A DNA stretch of 64,000 nucleotides from the NCBI GenBank assembly GCA_018266845.1, contig JAFDZO010000013.1, positions 1 to 64,000 on the forward strand, given 5' to 3'. Below, in pieces: positions 7,502 through 16,506 of the stretch. Below the pieces are notes generated by a model. The model saw only the letters and a list, made by a program, of their open reading frames with translations. It was not told the origin of the DNA and did no database searches. Numbering within the stretch: position 1 is the first letter of the stretch; each line of letters begins with the position of its first letter. The position numbers were made by a program, and so were the translations under genes. Source of the stretch: Bacteroidota bacterium (GTDB lineage Bacteria; Bacteroidota; Ignavibacteria; Tepidaquicellales; Tepidaquicellaceae).

Positions 7502-9130
7502 TTGAAAACTGATTTTCTCATAGTAGGCAGCGGCATTGCGGGGCTTTCACTTGCAATAAAACTTTCCGAACTAGGTCGTGTTACAATCATTACTAAAAAA
7601 CAAAAAGCAGAATCCAATACAAACTATGCTCAGGGCGGAATTGCATCTGTCTTTGGCAGTGATGATACTTATGATTTGCACATACAGGATACGCTTGATT
7701 GCGGCGCAGGGCTGTGTCATTTAGATGCTGTGGAAAAAATTGTTACAGAAGGTCCGGTAAGAATAAAAGAGCTGATGGAGCTGGGTGTAAACTTCAGTAA
7801 AGATCATGGACATATATCGCTTGGTAAGGAAGGCGGGCACTCACGAAACAGAATACTTCACTCGAAAGATTTAACGGGAAAAGAAATTGAAAGAGCGCTG
7901 CTGCATAAGGTTGCTTCAATTTCAAGAATAAAAGTTTACGAATATTATTTCGCGATTGATTTACTCACTCCGCGGAATTTAAAAAGAAAAAAATCGAAAG
8001 AAAAAAATATCTGTTACGGAATATATGCTTATAATGTAAATTCGAATAAAGTTGAAAAGATTGTTTCGAATTACACTATTCTTGCATCGGGCGGATTAGG
8101 GCAGGTTTACACGCACACAACAAATCCCGCTATTGCAACAGGAGACGGTTTTGCAATAGGATACAGAGGCGGATGTGATATTGCTAATATGGAGTTTGTA
8201 CAGTTTCATCCTACAGCTTTGTATGAAAATAAAGAAGTGCACGATTCGCAGGTGTTTTTGATTTCAGAAGCAGTAAGAGGAGCAGGAGCGATTTTAAAAA
8301 ATCGTGACGGCAAAGAGTTTATGCACAAGTATGATAAGAGAAAATCATTAGCTCCGAGAGATATTGTTGCAAGAGCAATTGATGCTGAAATGAAGAAGAG
8401 AGGAGATACGAATGTTTTTCTTGATATGAGGCACATAGATAAAAAGGAAATTCTGAATCACTTTCCTAATATTTACAAGCACTGTTTGAAAATAGGAATA
8501 GATGTTACCAAACAGATGGTGCCTGTTGTTCCGGCTGCGCATTATTCCTGCGGCGGAATTAAAACTGACTTACACGGCAAGACCAATGTAAAAAATCTTT
8601 TTGCATGCGGAGAAGTTACAATGACGGGAGTTCACGGAGCGAACCGGCTTGCATCAAATTCACTATTGGAGGCAGTAGTGTTTTCAAATTCAATATCAGA
8701 GTATTTTAAAAAGAATTATAAAAAAGATAAGAAAGAAAATTTAACAAAGTTATACTCCGATATTTTAAGCTGGAATTCTAAAGGCACGGTAAATACCGAA
8801 GAGTGGATTTTAATTTCTCACAATAAAAAAGAAATTAAAGAGATAATGAGCGACTACGTAGGGATTGTAAGAAATACGATCAGGTTACAAAGAGCTAACA
8901 GGAGAATTTTAATGATGAAAGATGAGATAAGAGAGTTTTATAAAAAAACGAAAGTAAGTGTGGAATTGCTTGAATTGAGAAATCTTGTAACAGTGGCTGC
9001 ATTAATTATTGAGTCAGCGATGAAAAGAAAAGAATCGAGGGGACTGCATTATATGCTCGATTATCCTATGAGGGATGATAAATATTTTTCAAAAGATACA
9101 ATCATTACAAAACAAATAAAAAATAATTAG
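7502..9130 (+). CDS. nadB: L-aspartate oxidase NadB
   Basis: The first enzyme of de novo NAD synthesis, oxidising L-aspartate to iminoaspartate with FAD. At 542 residues it is typical. The dinucleotide motif VGSGIAGLSLAIKL is at about 7-20. The NadB/SdhA-family blocks NYAQGGIAS, GGHSRNRILHSKDLTG and EFVQFHPTAL are present, as is HGANRLASNSLLEAVV near 375-390. The helical C-terminal domain (about 400-540) is present. Succinate dehydrogenase is less likely because the covalent-FAD histidine context and the SdhB/C partners are missing. The start is TTG; no ATG lies near. nadA and nadC are not nearby. Confidence 0.93.
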   Translation: MKTDFLIVGSGIAGLSLAIKLSELGRVTIITKKQKAESNTNYAQGGIASVFGSDDTYDLHIQDTLDCGAGLCHLDAVEKIVTEGPVRIKELMELGVNFSKDHGHISLGKEGGHSRNRILHSKDLTGKEIERALLHKVASISRIKVYEYYFAIDLLTPRNLKRKKSKEKNICYGIYAYNVNSNKVEKIVSNYTILASGGLGQVYTHTTNPAIATGDGFAIGYRGGCDIANMEFVQFHPTALYENKEVHDSQVFLISEAVRGAGAILKNRDGKEFMHKYDKRKSLAPRDIVARAIDAEMKKRGDTNVFLDMRHIDKKEILNHFPNIYKHCLKIGIDVTKQMVPVVPAAHYSCGGIKTDLHGKTNVKNLFACGEVTMTGVHGANRLASNSLLEAVVFSNSISEYFKKNYKKDKKENLTKLYSDILSWNSKGTVNTEEWILISHNKKEIKEIMSDYVGIVRNTIRLQRANRRILMMKDEIREFYKKTKVSVELLELRNLVTVAALIIESAMKRKESRGLHYMLDYPMRDDKYFSKDTIITKQIKNN

Positions 9131-9133
9131 CAA

Positions 9134-9634
9134 ATGTTTAAGGGGAAAAATTATTTGTCTGTATTTATTTTGTTAGTTTTAATTTCTTCTGCAAAGGCAC
9201 AAAATCCTGAAATAAAAGATATTACTCATAAAACAAATGTTACCTCAGTATGGGAAGTGAATACGGATGTATGGGAAGGCGGTGTCGGCGCAGGACTTCA
9301 TTATCCGTCGCTGCTTAATGCCAAATATCAGTCGCTCGGATTAAAAAGAGGGGATTATCAGATATCGGTAGTGATTCACTTAGCTGCGGGGTACTGGCTT
9401 TTGAATGATGCGGCATATCAGAAGCACACGGGTAAGACGGGTGCAAATCCCAATAAAGAACTCGTTGCTCAGCTAATAAATGACGGAGTAAGTGTGGAAA
9501 TCTGCGGCGTAACAATGCTGAATAATAAGTGGACTGCTGCAGATTTGCTGCCGGGAGTAATGATTTTGGAAACCGGAGCATACTCAAGAATTATTGATTT
9601 ACAAAAATCGGGTTATTCGTACATAAGATTTTAA
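9134..9634 (+). CDS. Secreted DsrE/DsrF-like family protein
   Basis: 166 residues with a clear signal peptide (hydrophobic 8-20, cleavage near AKAQ). The mature part shows the DsrE-like fold: a first strand, then VIHLAAGYWLLNDAAYQKH, then PNKELVAQLINDGVSVEICGVTM with a single cysteine at the position used in DsrE-like proteins, and finally LLPGVMILETGAYSRIIDLQKSGYSYIRF. Cytoplasmic DsrE homologues carry sulfur; exported single-cysteine relatives are common in environmental genomes without assigned function. It starts 3 nt after nadB, so it is probably in the same transcript. Confidence 0.72.
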   Translation: MFKGKNYLSVFILLVLISSAKAQNPEIKDITHKTNVTSVWEVNTDVWEGGVGAGLHYPSLLNAKYQSLGLKRGDYQISVVIHLAAGYWLLNDAAYQKHTGKTGANPNKELVAQLINDGVSVEICGVTMLNNKWTAADLLPGVMILETGAYSRIIDLQKSGYSYIRF

Positions 9635-9676
9635 ATTTTATTATAATCTCTCAATAGTATATTCTCTCAAAGTAAA

Positions 9677-12112
9677 ATGAAAATCCTCTTTACCTGTTTG
9701 TTATTTTTAATTGCATCAGTAAGCTTTTCACAAGAGAAAAACGCTCCCGAACGTGTAAGAACCTATGATGTGCAGCACATAAAAATGAATATTAATCTCG
9801 ACTGGGATAAAAAAATGGTCATCGGTAATGTTGAAACGAGAATTGTTCCGCTGGCTGACGGCTTTAAGGAATTTGAAGTTGATGCAGTCGCATTCAGAAT
9901 TAACAAGATAACGGACAAAGAGGGAAACAGATTAAAATATGATTATGACGATAAAAAAATTACAGTGATATTTGATAAAGCATATTCGCCCAATGATACA
10001 ATAGTTTATACTGTGGATTACACATGCGTTCCGCAAAGCGGACTGTATTTTATTTATCCGCAGGAGCTTACACCTTCATATAAAAATCAAGTCTGGTCGC
10101 AGGGCGAAGGCGAAGACAACAGATACTGGCTTCCTATTTATGATTATCCGAACGACAAGACTACAACTGAAATGTATGTAACGGTTGAAAATAAATATCA
10201 AACTTTATCTAACGGATATCTTGAATCAAAAACTTCTGCCGGTGATGATAAATATACTGCGCATTGGATACAGGATAAGCCGCACTCGACTTATTTAATT
10301 ATGCTGGGAGTAGGTGAGTATAATATAGTAGAAGATAACTGGAACGGAATACCCGTTCAGTCTTTTATTTATCCTGATAAGCAAAAGGAAGGGCAGTTCT
10401 CTTTCAGGAATACAGCAGAGATGGTGAAGGTATTTTCTGAAAAATACGGAGTGGTTTATCCATGGGCAAAATATGCTCAGATAACGGTGAAAGATTTTAT
10501 ATATGGCGGTATGGAAAACACATCTGCTACAGTACTGAACGAACGCGCATACTATTGGCCTGAGATTGAAAAAAATTATTCTGCTGAAGGATTAATATCG
10601 CATGAGCTTGGTCATCAATGGTGGGGAGATTTGATAACTTGCAGGAACTGGAACGAGATGTGGCTCAATGAAAGCTTTGCAACCTACAGTGATGCATTAT
10701 GGTGTGAACTAAAATATGGAAGAGATGAGTATGATTACCAGATTTTGCGCAATGGTGATAATGCTTTAAACTTTGATGAAACCAAAGGGCGTTATCCAAT
10801 CTGGGCTGGCTACGGAAGTGTCGGCACAAATATTTACGATAAGGGTTCAGTAATAATAAATACATTCAGATATATTCTCGGTGATAAATTCTTCCCATCA
10901 CTCCAAACTTTTCTGACAGACTACGGGTATAAGAATGTAGAGAGCAAAGATTTGTTAGATGCAATAAATAAGACATGGAACAGCAACCCAAATCTTGACC
11001 AGCCGCCTGCTGATTTTAAATGGATGTTTGACCAGTGGATTTGGAAGGCAGGGCAGCCGGAGTTTGATATAAGCTATTCTTATGATGCAGCAAATAAATT
11101 AGTTTTACTTAATGTCTTTCAAACTCAGAAGGAAGATTCTTTAACTCCTGTTTTCAGAACTCCTGTTGAAGTAAGAATAAAAAGCGGCAGTGAAGATAAA
11201 ATCGAGAAGATAAATATTTCTAAAAAGCAGGAGCAGTTAAAGATTACGTTCGGCTCCGTTCCTGATTTTGTGCAGTTTGATTACGGCAATAACATTCTTG
11301 ATAAGTCAAAGATAACAAGAAGTATTGGAGATATTTATAATCAAATATTACAGAGCGAAAATGCAATTGACAGAATAATGGCAATCCGTGAGCTTCCCGC
11401 AAAACCTTTTGATAGAATGATAACTGATGTTTTGTATAATGTTTTAACCACTGATAAATTTTATGGGGTAAGAAACGAGGCAGCAATTGCTTTGGGCAAG
11501 TTTAAAAAAAATCAGGTTGCAGATGTTTTAATGAAAGCTTACGATATTCAGTCTCATCCAAAGGTAAAAAGGGAAATTTTAAAAGCGCTTGCAAATTTTA
11601 AAGAGGAGAAAGTTGAGAAATTTATTACAAGAAAAATTAAAGATGAAAAAGACGATTACATAGTTTCTGATGGAATAGATGCGCTTGTAAAAGTCTGCAA
11701 TCCTGAAGATATTTATGAATACGTGAAGCCCTTTATGAAAAGAGAGTCCCATAGAAATGTTGTAATGGGTTCTGTCATTAATGCCTTAAAAATTTCGCAT
11801 AAATATAAATCTGATGAAAGAATAAAAACTTATTTTAAGGAAATTGCGTTTGGTATAGATATACCAAGCAGACTGCGCGTTGATGCAATCCACGCATTAA
11901 AATCGTTTGCAAAAGATGAGGATGTGAAGATACTTGCAAAAAAATATATAGGCTTTAATGCAAGATATGTAAAGCAGGAGCTGATAGCACTGCTGGGTGA
12001 ATCTCAGGATAAATCATATGTAGAGTTTTTAACAGAAATTAAAAAGAATACCTCGGACCAAAGAATTTATAAAAGTTTATCTGAGGCAATAAAAAAACTG
12101 AACGGCAATTAA
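9677..12112 (+). CDS. M1 family metallo-aminopeptidase with C-terminal HEAT-like repeats
   Basis: 811 residues, exported (signal peptide 1-18, cleavage after SFSQ). An N-terminal beta-sandwich is followed by the M1 catalytic domain: exopeptidase motif GGMEN near 278, zinc site HELGH 309-313 with the third ligand E332, and a downstream tyrosine region (YDKGSVI). After the domain near 480-560, the last 250 residues are repeated helix pairs (FYGVRNEAAIALGKFK, HPKVKREILKALANFK, SRLRVDAIHALKSFAK) of the HEAT/PBS type. No T9SS tail is seen, so it is probably periplasmic or on the cell surface. It removes N-terminal residues from peptides. Confidence 0.92.
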   Translation: MKILFTCLLFLIASVSFSQEKNAPERVRTYDVQHIKMNINLDWDKKMVIGNVETRIVPLADGFKEFEVDAVAFRINKITDKEGNRLKYDYDDKKITVIFDKAYSPNDTIVYTVDYTCVPQSGLYFIYPQELTPSYKNQVWSQGEGEDNRYWLPIYDYPNDKTTTEMYVTVENKYQTLSNGYLESKTSAGDDKYTAHWIQDKPHSTYLIMLGVGEYNIVEDNWNGIPVQSFIYPDKQKEGQFSFRNTAEMVKVFSEKYGVVYPWAKYAQITVKDFIYGGMENTSATVLNERAYYWPEIEKNYSAEGLISHELGHQWWGDLITCRNWNEMWLNESFATYSDALWCELKYGRDEYDYQILRNGDNALNFDETKGRYPIWAGYGSVGTNIYDKGSVIINTFRYILGDKFFPSLQTFLTDYGYKNVESKDLLDAINKTWNSNPNLDQPPADFKWMFDQWIWKAGQPEFDISYSYDAANKLVLLNVFQTQKEDSLTPVFRTPVEVRIKSGSEDKIEKINISKKQEQLKITFGSVPDFVQFDYGNNILDKSKITRSIGDIYNQILQSENAIDRIMAIRELPAKPFDRMITDVLYNVLTTDKFYGVRNEAAIALGKFKKNQVADVLMKAYDIQSHPKVKREILKALANFKEEKVEKFITRKIKDEKDDYIVSDGIDALVKVCNPEDIYEYVKPFMKRESHRNVVMGSVINALKISHKYKSDERIKTYFKEIAFGIDIPSRLRVDAIHALKSFAKDEDVKILAKKYIGFNARYVKQELIALLGESQDKSYVEFLTEIKKNTSDQRIYKSLSEAIKKLNGN

Positions 12113-13054
12113 TTGAAATTATATTTATACATATTACTACTTGCTGTAATTCTTATTCCCGGATGCGGAAAGAAAGATAATTCCGTGACTGAAAAGAAGG
12201 AAAGCAATCTTTCAGCAGCCGGCACGGGAGAGAAAGATAAAAATTTCAAGATTGATTACAAACAGCCGCGGACAATTTTTAAAATTGAAGAGGTTGATTT
12301 AGATAATAACGGAAAAGATGAATACATTGTGTTCAGTATTGCCAATGATTCCCTCAATAAAGGAATTATGCAGTTTTACAAATTTGACATGATGGAGGTT
12401 TTTATAAAAGACAGCATTAATAATTCGTATAAAAAAATATCTACTGATACAGTGGATTTTTCTGATGAGTATTGGATAATGAATCTTGAAAAAGATAAAT
12501 CTAAACAGGTACTCATAAAAACTAACATGGGCGGGAACGATATTATTAACTCAAAAGGAATGTATGTTTTTAATTATGACTCTTCTAAAGTAAAGCTTGT
12601 AAAATATTTTGATACGGGTAATCCTGAAATAAAGGATGTCAATGGCGACGGTAATAAAGAAATTTTGGTTTCAGATTCTTTTTTCGGAATTCTCCCCGAG
12701 TCGAGTTCCATCTATTACATTGCAGAAATTTATAAATATAATAATGGAACACTTGTCAAAAGTAATAAAGAGTTCAAACAGTTTTTTGATACTGAAGCGG
12801 ATAATGCAATAAAAGAATATCAAAGAGTAAAAGACAGGTTAAATAACAGCGAAAAGATTAAAAGTTCGGAATATCTTTTATACAAAAGAACGGCTGAAAT
12901 TATTTTATGTTTTTATGCAGGCGAAGACTATGGCAGGATTACAAAGTTCTGGAGTGATGAAAATCCCTTTCTTCAAAAAAATCTTGCCGAAGACGAATAT
13001 GATGATTTAAAAAAATTCATTACAAAACTTCCTCCTATTGCCGGCACAATCTGA
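12113..13054 (+). CDS. Lipoprotein with FG-GAP/EF-hand-like Asp-rich motifs
   Basis: 313 residues beginning at TTG right after the aminopeptidase stop. It has a type II signal peptide with lipobox IPGC (cysteine near residue 18), then a low-complexity linker. Two short DxDNNGxDE-like segments (VDLDNNGKDEY near 60 and DVNGDGNKEI near 175) resemble calcium-binding loops of FG-GAP/VCBS repeats. The remainder has no recognised domain. The gene is translationally coupled to its neighbour and overlaps the glycosyltransferase downstream by 17 nt. Function unknown. Confidence 0.65.
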   Translation: MKLYLYILLLAVILIPGCGKKDNSVTEKKESNLSAAGTGEKDKNFKIDYKQPRTIFKIEEVDLDNNGKDEYIVFSIANDSLNKGIMQFYKFDMMEVFIKDSINNSYKKISTDTVDFSDEYWIMNLEKDKSKQVLIKTNMGGNDIINSKGMYVFNYDSSKVKLVKYFDTGNPEIKDVNGDGNKEILVSDSFFGILPESSSIYYIAEIYKYNNGTLVKSNKEFKQFFDTEADNAIKEYQRVKDRLNNSEKIKSSEYLLYKRTAEIILCFYAGEDYGRITKFWSDENPFLQKNLAEDEYDDLKKFITKLPPIAGTI

Positions 13055-13898
13055 AAATAATATTTTGCTTTCGGTAATAATTGTTACATGGAACAGTGCA
13101 GCCGAAATAGAGCATTGCATCAATTCAATCATTCATCATAATGTAAATATTCCCGTTGAAATAATTGTGGTTGATAATGCCTCGAAGGATAAGACGCGTT
13201 CGATTTTAAAAAATTATTCGGTTCAAACTGATTTTGTGAAAATAATTTTGAACGATGACAATAAAGGTTATACACTTGCAAATAATCAGGGTATAAATGA
13301 GGCGAAAGGGGAATTTGTTCTTCTTTTAAATCCTGATACCAAAATTACCGACGGCGCGCTTGAAAAGATGATTGAATTTTTATTGGTTTCTTCCGATGCA
13401 GGTGCAGTTGCGCCGCAGCTTTTGAATGAAGATTATACGATTCAGAAATCATGCAGGACCTTCCCTACATACTGGGATATGTTTTGCGAGTTTTCACTGC
13501 TATCTAAGATTTTCCCCATGAGTAATACTTTCGCAAGATGGAAGATGAACTATTTTTCACATAACGAATTAGCAGAAGTAGAGCAGCCTATGGCAGCAGC
13601 GCTGATGATTAAAAAAAATGTTTTGGATAAAGTTCAAGGATTTGATGAAAGATATAAAATGTTCTTTAATGACGTTGACCTTTGTAAAAGCATTGTTGAT
13701 GCAGGATATAAAATTTATTTTTATCCTGAGTCAAAAATATTCCACATTAAAGGTGCCAGTATTTATAAAGACAGGAAAAATATGCTGAGAGTTTGGAATG
13801 ATGACTGCATTAAATATTTTAAGAAATACTATAACAATTTTTTATTAACTCCGTTGCTTAGCGTGGGGTTAAAACTTTCTTTACCTTTTAGAAGATGA
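13038..13898 (+). CDS. Family 2 glycosyltransferase (rhamnosyltransferase-like)
   Basis: 286 residues, GT-A fold. Landmarks are SVIIVTWNSAAEIEHCI at the N-terminus, IIVVDNASKD (nucleotide-binding Asp), NKGYTLANNQGI, LLLNPDTKI (the DxD-like metal site) and the acceptor region FDERYKMFFNDVDLCKSIVDAGYKIYFYP with the catalytic-base ED/DVD cluster. The first hydrophobic strand lies close to the start, so either TTG 13038 or TTG 13065 fits. The stop codon overlaps the next ATG by 4 nt. It probably adds a sugar to a lipid- or cell-wall-linked glycan; donor unknown. Confidence 0.85.
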   Translation: MPAQSENNILLSVIIVTWNSAAEIEHCINSIIHHNVNIPVEIIVVDNASKDKTRSILKNYSVQTDFVKIILNDDNKGYTLANNQGINEAKGEFVLLLNPDTKITDGALEKMIEFLLVSSDAGAVAPQLLNEDYTIQKSCRTFPTYWDMFCEFSLLSKIFPMSNTFARWKMNYFSHNELAEVEQPMAAALMIKKNVLDKVQGFDERYKMFFNDVDLCKSIVDAGYKIYFYPESKIFHIKGASIYKDRKNMLRVWNDDCIKYFKKYYNNFLLTPLLSVGLKLSLPFRR

Positions 13899-14731
13899 AA
13901 GCAGCAATAGCTCAGATAAATTCCGTTCTCGGTGACTTAAACAAAAATATTGAACGGCATATAGAGTGTTGTAACAAGGCAATTGAAAACAAAGCCGATA
14001 TGATTATTTTTCCCGAGCTTTCTTTAACTGGATACTCTGTAAAAGATATAAACTACGATATTGCATTCAATCCTTACAAGAGTGATAAGCTAAAAAAGTT
14101 AACTGAGTTGAGCAAAAAGATTTCTATAGTTGCGGGATTTGTTGAAGAAGATGAAAAATACGCAGTGTATAACTCAGCTATTCTATTGGAGGACGGTGAA
14201 ATAAAAGGAATACACAGAAAAATTTATCCACCTACATACGGAATTTTTGAAGAGTATAGATATTTTTCTAAAGGTATGAATTGCATTCCCACAGATTCTA
14301 AATTCGGTAAGCTTGGAATTATGGTATGTGAAGACTTGTGGCATTTATCAGTTCCTTATACTATGGCAATGGCTGGCGCAAAAATTTTAATCGGTATTGC
14401 GTGTTCACCAACAAGGCTGGCTGTTGATACAGAGCATTTTAAAAATTATGATATAAATTCGGAGCATCATAAAACGTATGCCCGAATTCTTTCATCTTAT
14501 CTTTTATTTTGTAACCGCGTTGGATTTGAAGACGGAGTAAATTTCTGGGGAGGCAGTGAGGCAGTTGACCCTTCGGGAAATATAATTTCGGTTGCGAAAA
14601 TTTTTGAGGAAGATATGATTTTTGCTGAAATTAAAGAGACGGAAGTTCAAAGAGCCAGAAGAAATGCCAGACATTTTATAGATGAAGATTTGGATAAAAC
14701 GCTTAAAAATTTACACAAACTGAACCTTTAA
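13895..14731 (+). CDS. Nitrilase-superfamily (carbon-nitrogen) hydrolase
   Basis: 278 residues with the complete Glu-Lys-Cys triad: E41 in IIFPELSLTGY, K109 in GIHRKIYPPTYG and C145 in GIMVCEDLWH. The sequence resembles the glutaminase domain of glutamine-dependent NAD synthetase and aliphatic amidases. No NAD-synthetase domain follows, so it hydrolyses a small amide or carbamoyl compound of unknown identity. The EEYRYFSKG loop after the lysine matches the family. It overlaps the GT2 gene by 4 nt (ATGA). The gap to the HrcA operator is only about 20 nt. Confidence 0.85.
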   Translation: MKAAIAQINSVLGDLNKNIERHIECCNKAIENKADMIIFPELSLTGYSVKDINYDIAFNPYKSDKLKKLTELSKKISIVAGFVEEDEKYAVYNSAILLEDGEIKGIHRKIYPPTYGIFEEYRYFSKGMNCIPTDSKFGKLGIMVCEDLWHLSVPYTMAMAGAKILIGIACSPTRLAVDTEHFKNYDINSEHHKTYARILSSYLLFCNRVGFEDGVNFWGGSEAVDPSGNIISVAKIFEEDMIFAEIKETEVQRARRNARHFIDEDLDKTLKNLHKLNL

Positions 14732-14750
14732 TCCGCTTATTACGTTATAT

Positions 14751-14777
14751 TTATCACACAAGGATTTAGAGTGCCAA
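14751..14777 (+). promoter_or_regulatory. CIRCE operator for HrcA
   Basis: TTATCACAC (14751-14759), a 9-nt spacer and GAGTGCCAA (14769-14777). Against the CIRCE consensus TTAGCACTC-N9-GAGTGCTAA the halves match 7/9 and 8/9 and the spacing is exact. Being directly upstream of hrcA-grpE-dnaJ, it suggests autoregulation of the operon by HrcA and release on heat shock. Confidence 0.75.
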
Positions 14778-14811
14778 ACTAAATTCATATAAATTTGAAT
14801 TTTATTTGGCA
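14772..14811. repeat. Inverted repeat overlapping the CIRCE right half
   Basis: TGCCAAA at 14772-14778 and TTTGGCA at 14805-14811 bracket further paired sequence (AAATTCA/TGAATTT), giving a roughly 16-bp stem with two mismatches. It may be a second operator or an mRNA hairpin in the hrcA leader. Confidence 0.55.
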
Positions 14812-14850
14812 TTTATCTTTTCAGGCAAAATCATTATTTTTGTATCCATT

Positions 14851-15888
14851 ATGATAGCGAATTTAACAGAACGGGAAAAAGAAATTTTACGCTGCGTTGT
14901 TGAGAATTTTATAATTAATGCAGTTCCGGTGGGCTCCAGAAACATTTCAAAGCAAAGCGATTTGAATTTATCGCCTGCTACAATCAGAAATGTAATGAGC
15001 GATTTGGAAGAGATGGAGCTGCTAAGTACTCCGCATACATCTGCCGGAAGAGTTCCGACGGATAAGGCGTACCGCTATTATATAGATACTTTGATGAACA
15101 GGGAAAACCTGAATGATGTGGAGATAAGGTCAATTCAGAATCAGGTTTTAGATATGAGAAGCGCATTAAGCGAGCCGGAGGAAATTTTTTCTGAGACTTC
15201 AAAAATTCTTGGAAAAATTTCTCATATGCTTGCAGTAGTTTCGGAGCCGCTGCTTGCAACAGGAATTTTTGCAAAGCTGGAGCTTGTAAGCCTTTCCTCT
15301 ACAAAAATTCTTGCAGTATTAAATATCAGGTCAGGAATTGTAAAAACCCTTTTGCTTGAAATAGATTCTGAAATTTCAAAGTCAAAACTTGACCGTATCT
15401 CATCGCTGCTCAATGAAAGATTAAGCGGTCTTACATTGCAGCAGATAAAAGAGACTTATGTTCAAAGAGTTGGAGATTTACAGTCTGAAAGCCCTGAACT
15501 GATTCAGCTATTTATAAACACAATCGATAAATTTTACGATGAGGAAAAATCCGGAAAAATTTATGTAGGCGGAACTAGTGAGATAATCACGCAGCCGGAA
15601 TTTATCGATATGAAGAACGTAAAAAGCATAATTGATTTAACCGAGGACAGAAACTTTGTTGTGCATATTTTCCAGAATTCGGATTTGGTGAATAATAATG
15701 TTTCAATTAGAATAGGTGATGAAAATGAAGATGACAAACTGAGAAACTTAAGCGTGCTTACGACAGCTTATTCTATGGGAGACGTAAAAGGAAAAATAGG
15801 TGTTATAGGTCCTAAGAGAATGAACTATGCCAAAATGATAACTCTTCTCGAATACACTTCCAAACTAATAACCGAAATGGTGGTTTAA
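14851..15888 (+). CDS. hrcA: Heat-inducible transcription repressor HrcA
   Basis: 345 residues from ATG 14851. An in-frame TTG at 14806 would add 15 residues, but it lies inside the leader inverted repeat and family members begin just before LTEREKEIL. The N-terminal winged helix-turn-helix has LTEREKEILRCVV, VGSRNISKQ, LSPATIRNVMSDLEEM and the HTSAGRVPTDKAYRYYID signature. The GAF-like dimerisation domain follows (about 110-330). It represses its own operon and probably other chaperone genes through CIRCE, with activity tuned by GroEL in known systems. It is first in hrcA-grpE-dnaJ. Confidence 0.95.
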   Translation: MIANLTEREKEILRCVVENFIINAVPVGSRNISKQSDLNLSPATIRNVMSDLEEMELLSTPHTSAGRVPTDKAYRYYIDTLMNRENLNDVEIRSIQNQVLDMRSALSEPEEIFSETSKILGKISHMLAVVSEPLLATGIFAKLELVSLSSTKILAVLNIRSGIVKTLLLEIDSEISKSKLDRISSLLNERLSGLTLQQIKETYVQRVGDLQSESPELIQLFINTIDKFYDEEKSGKIYVGGTSEIITQPEFIDMKNVKSIIDLTEDRNFVVHIFQNSDLVNNNVSIRIGDENEDDKLRNLSVLTTAYSMGDVKGKIGVIGPKRMNYAKMITLLEYTSKLITEMVV

Positions 15889-15889
15889 A

Positions 15890-16462
15890 TTGTTTAAAAA
15901 TTTTAGAAAAGGAAAAATGAGTAAAAATAAAAATACAGAAGAAAAAGAAAATTTAAACGTAACTGAAAATCCTGAAACTATTACAGATGAAACACAGGAA
16001 AATGAAGCATCAAGTGAAACAGATAAATTAAAAAAAGAAAATGCGGAGCTGAGAGAATTGCTTCTCAGGAAAGCTGCAGAGTTTGAAAATTATAAAAAAA
16101 GAAGAGAGGCAGAATCTGCTGAGTTTGTAAAATACTCTTCTGAAAGAATTATAAAAGAACTGATTCCTGTTTATGACGATATGGATAGGTCGCTCCATTC
16201 TGTAAACAAAGGTGAGACAAAAGATTTGGAAACTTTGAAGCAGGGGCTGGAGCTTGTGTATCAGAAATTTAAAGGAGTTCTTCAATCTGAAGGATTGCAG
16301 GAGCTTGATGTGCTTGGCAAACCGTTTGATGTAAATACTTCAGATGCACTATTACAGGTGCCGAAGGAAGTCGAACCTAATACAGTAATCGAAGTTGTAG
16401 AAAAAGGTTATTCGTTAAAAGATAAAGTGATAAAGCATGCCAAGGTTCTGGTATCTGCTTAA
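15890..16462 (+). CDS. grpE: Nucleotide exchange factor GrpE
   Basis: 190 residues from TTG 15890; ATG 15917, preceded by AAAAGGAAAA, would give 181 and is at least as likely. An acidic disordered N-terminus is followed by a long coiled coil (LKKENAELRELLLRKAAEFENYKKRRE), the ELIPVYDDMDRSL segment and the beta-domain with FDVNTSDALLQVPKE and EVVEKGYSLKDKVIKHAKVLVS. GrpE releases ADP from DnaK. It begins 1 nt after the hrcA stop. dnaK itself is not in the window. Confidence 0.95.
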   Translation: MFKNFRKGKMSKNKNTEEKENLNVTENPETITDETQENEASSETDKLKKENAELRELLLRKAAEFENYKKRREAESAEFVKYSSERIIKELIPVYDDMDRSLHSVNKGETKDLETLKQGLELVYQKFKGVLQSEGLQELDVLGKPFDVNTSDALLQVPKEVEPNTVIEVVEKGYSLKDKVIKHAKVLVSA

Positions 16463-16506
16463 ATAAATTTTCTTAATGGTGATGAATTAAGAAAAGAAAA
16501 AATTTT

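Noticed and set aside
13895-14731. Glutamine-dependent NAD synthetase (because nadB is nearby)
   Set aside because: Only the nitrilase-like domain is present; the ATP-dependent synthetase domain is missing and nadB is 5 kb away in another transcript.
14806-14850. TTG 14806 as the start of hrcA
   Set aside because: It lies in the leader inverted repeat, adds residues not found in the family, and ATG 14851 gives the normal N-terminus.
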